Origin: Tissierella praeacuta_A
Lineage (GTDB): Bacteria; Bacillota; Clostridia; Tissierellales; Tissierellaceae
Direction: 5' to 3'
Assembly: GCF_040396155.1 (NCBI RefSeq)
Contig: NZ_JBEBOY010000018.1
Coordinates: 3,397 to 67,396 of the forward strand
Length of the DNA stretch: 64,000 nt
A program made the position numbers and the translations under genes. The notes below the pieces were generated by a model that was given only the letters and a program-made list of their open reading frames with translations, was not told the origin of the DNA and did not search any database. Positions 63,830 through 64,000 of the stretch are shown piece after piece; position 1 is the stretch's first letter, and every line of letters begins with the position of its first letter.

Positions 63830-64000
63830 AATTCATACCCCCTTAGCAACATGATAACTTACAGTAACTATATCACATCTATACCCTCTTTTGATGAATT
63901 ATAAAGAATTAGATATATAAATATTAGGCAAAAAGACCACTATCCTATGAACTGACCCATGTCAAGTAGACAGATAATTTAATTAAAATATTATGCACAT
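63830..64000. other. Upstream region at right edge
   Basis: Promoter region of the two-component genes. At 63951-63971 GAACTGACCCATGTCAAGTAG resembles the end of an IS3-group insertion sequence, but the element would lie beyond the edge. Confidence 0.35.

Noticed and set aside
63951..63971. IS3-like terminal sequence at the right edge
   Set aside because: Only about 20 bases resemble an insertion sequence end; no transposase or partner repeat is visible in the window.

Overview
The window looks like an accessory region of a low-G+C Gram-positive anaerobe of the class Clostridia. The sequence is A+T-rich, ribosome binding sites are strong AGGAGG types, and the conjugation genes are of the Tn1549/CTn family that is common in Clostridia. 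Almost every gene lies on the minus strand. No tRNA, rRNA or CRISPR array was seen.

Region 1 (1 to about 24.1 kb, minus strand, so gene order runs from high to low coordinates) is the core of a Tn1549-like integrative and conjugative element (ICE): parA, parB, a Rep-like HTH protein, PcfB, VirD4 coupling protein, Maff2, a VirB6/TrbL-like membrane protein, PrgI, VirB4, a CD1108-type NlpC/P60 hydrolase, DUF4315, DUF4366, a small protein, TopB-like topoisomerase, a small protein, a RadC/YodL/DUF4316 protein, TTRAP, a TIR-domain protein and a giant methylase/helicase that runs off the left edge. Three lesions are visible. A complete 2,657-nt group II intron sits in virB4, and its exact removal restores a 799-aa frame. 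DUF4366 carries a one-base frameshift. The giant helicase gene has an in-frame TAA. A TnpV gene is read in another frame inside the helicase gene.

Region 2 (about 24.1 to 33.3 kb) holds two cargo cassettes separated by three diverged copies (24.3, 28.5 and 33.2 kb) of what reads as the last codons of an rlmD/rumA-type 23S rRNA methyltransferase. I interpret them as fossil attachment sites of accreted elements. The first cassette is an unrecognised three-gene operon with a pRiA4b-ORF3 domain protein. The second is a vitamin B6 cassette: MocR/PdxR regulator, two PNPOx-fold flavoproteins and a pyridoxamine kinase.

Region 3 (33.4 to 51.5 kb) is a dense defence island. It contains a PD-(D/E)XK nuclease plus Rad50-like ATPase pair (Lamassu/ABC-3C style), an uncharacterised run of membrane peptide, GNAT, HNH-like protein and two unknown proteins, a Gabija-like OLD nuclease plus UvrD helicase pair, and a restriction-modification unit. 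That unit combines an HTH-bearing m5C methyltransferase, LlaJI/McrBC-like restriction genes and a free-standing EcoRII-N DNA-binding module.

Region 4 (51.5 to 57.2 kb) has three adjacent large serine recombinase genes (the middle one has no catalytic domain), a SHOCT-like small protein and a sigma-like factor, a typical integration/excision module. The 3' end of the first recombinase gene is duplicated at 45.5 kb, so the restriction-modification island is bracketed by direct repeats.

Region 5 (57.2 to 64 kb) looks like a different context: an ECF sigma factor with a DUF4179 anti-sigma-like membrane protein, a secreted protein, and an AgrC/AgrA-type sensor kinase and LytTR regulator. A partly duplicated intergenic sequence flanks the sigma block.
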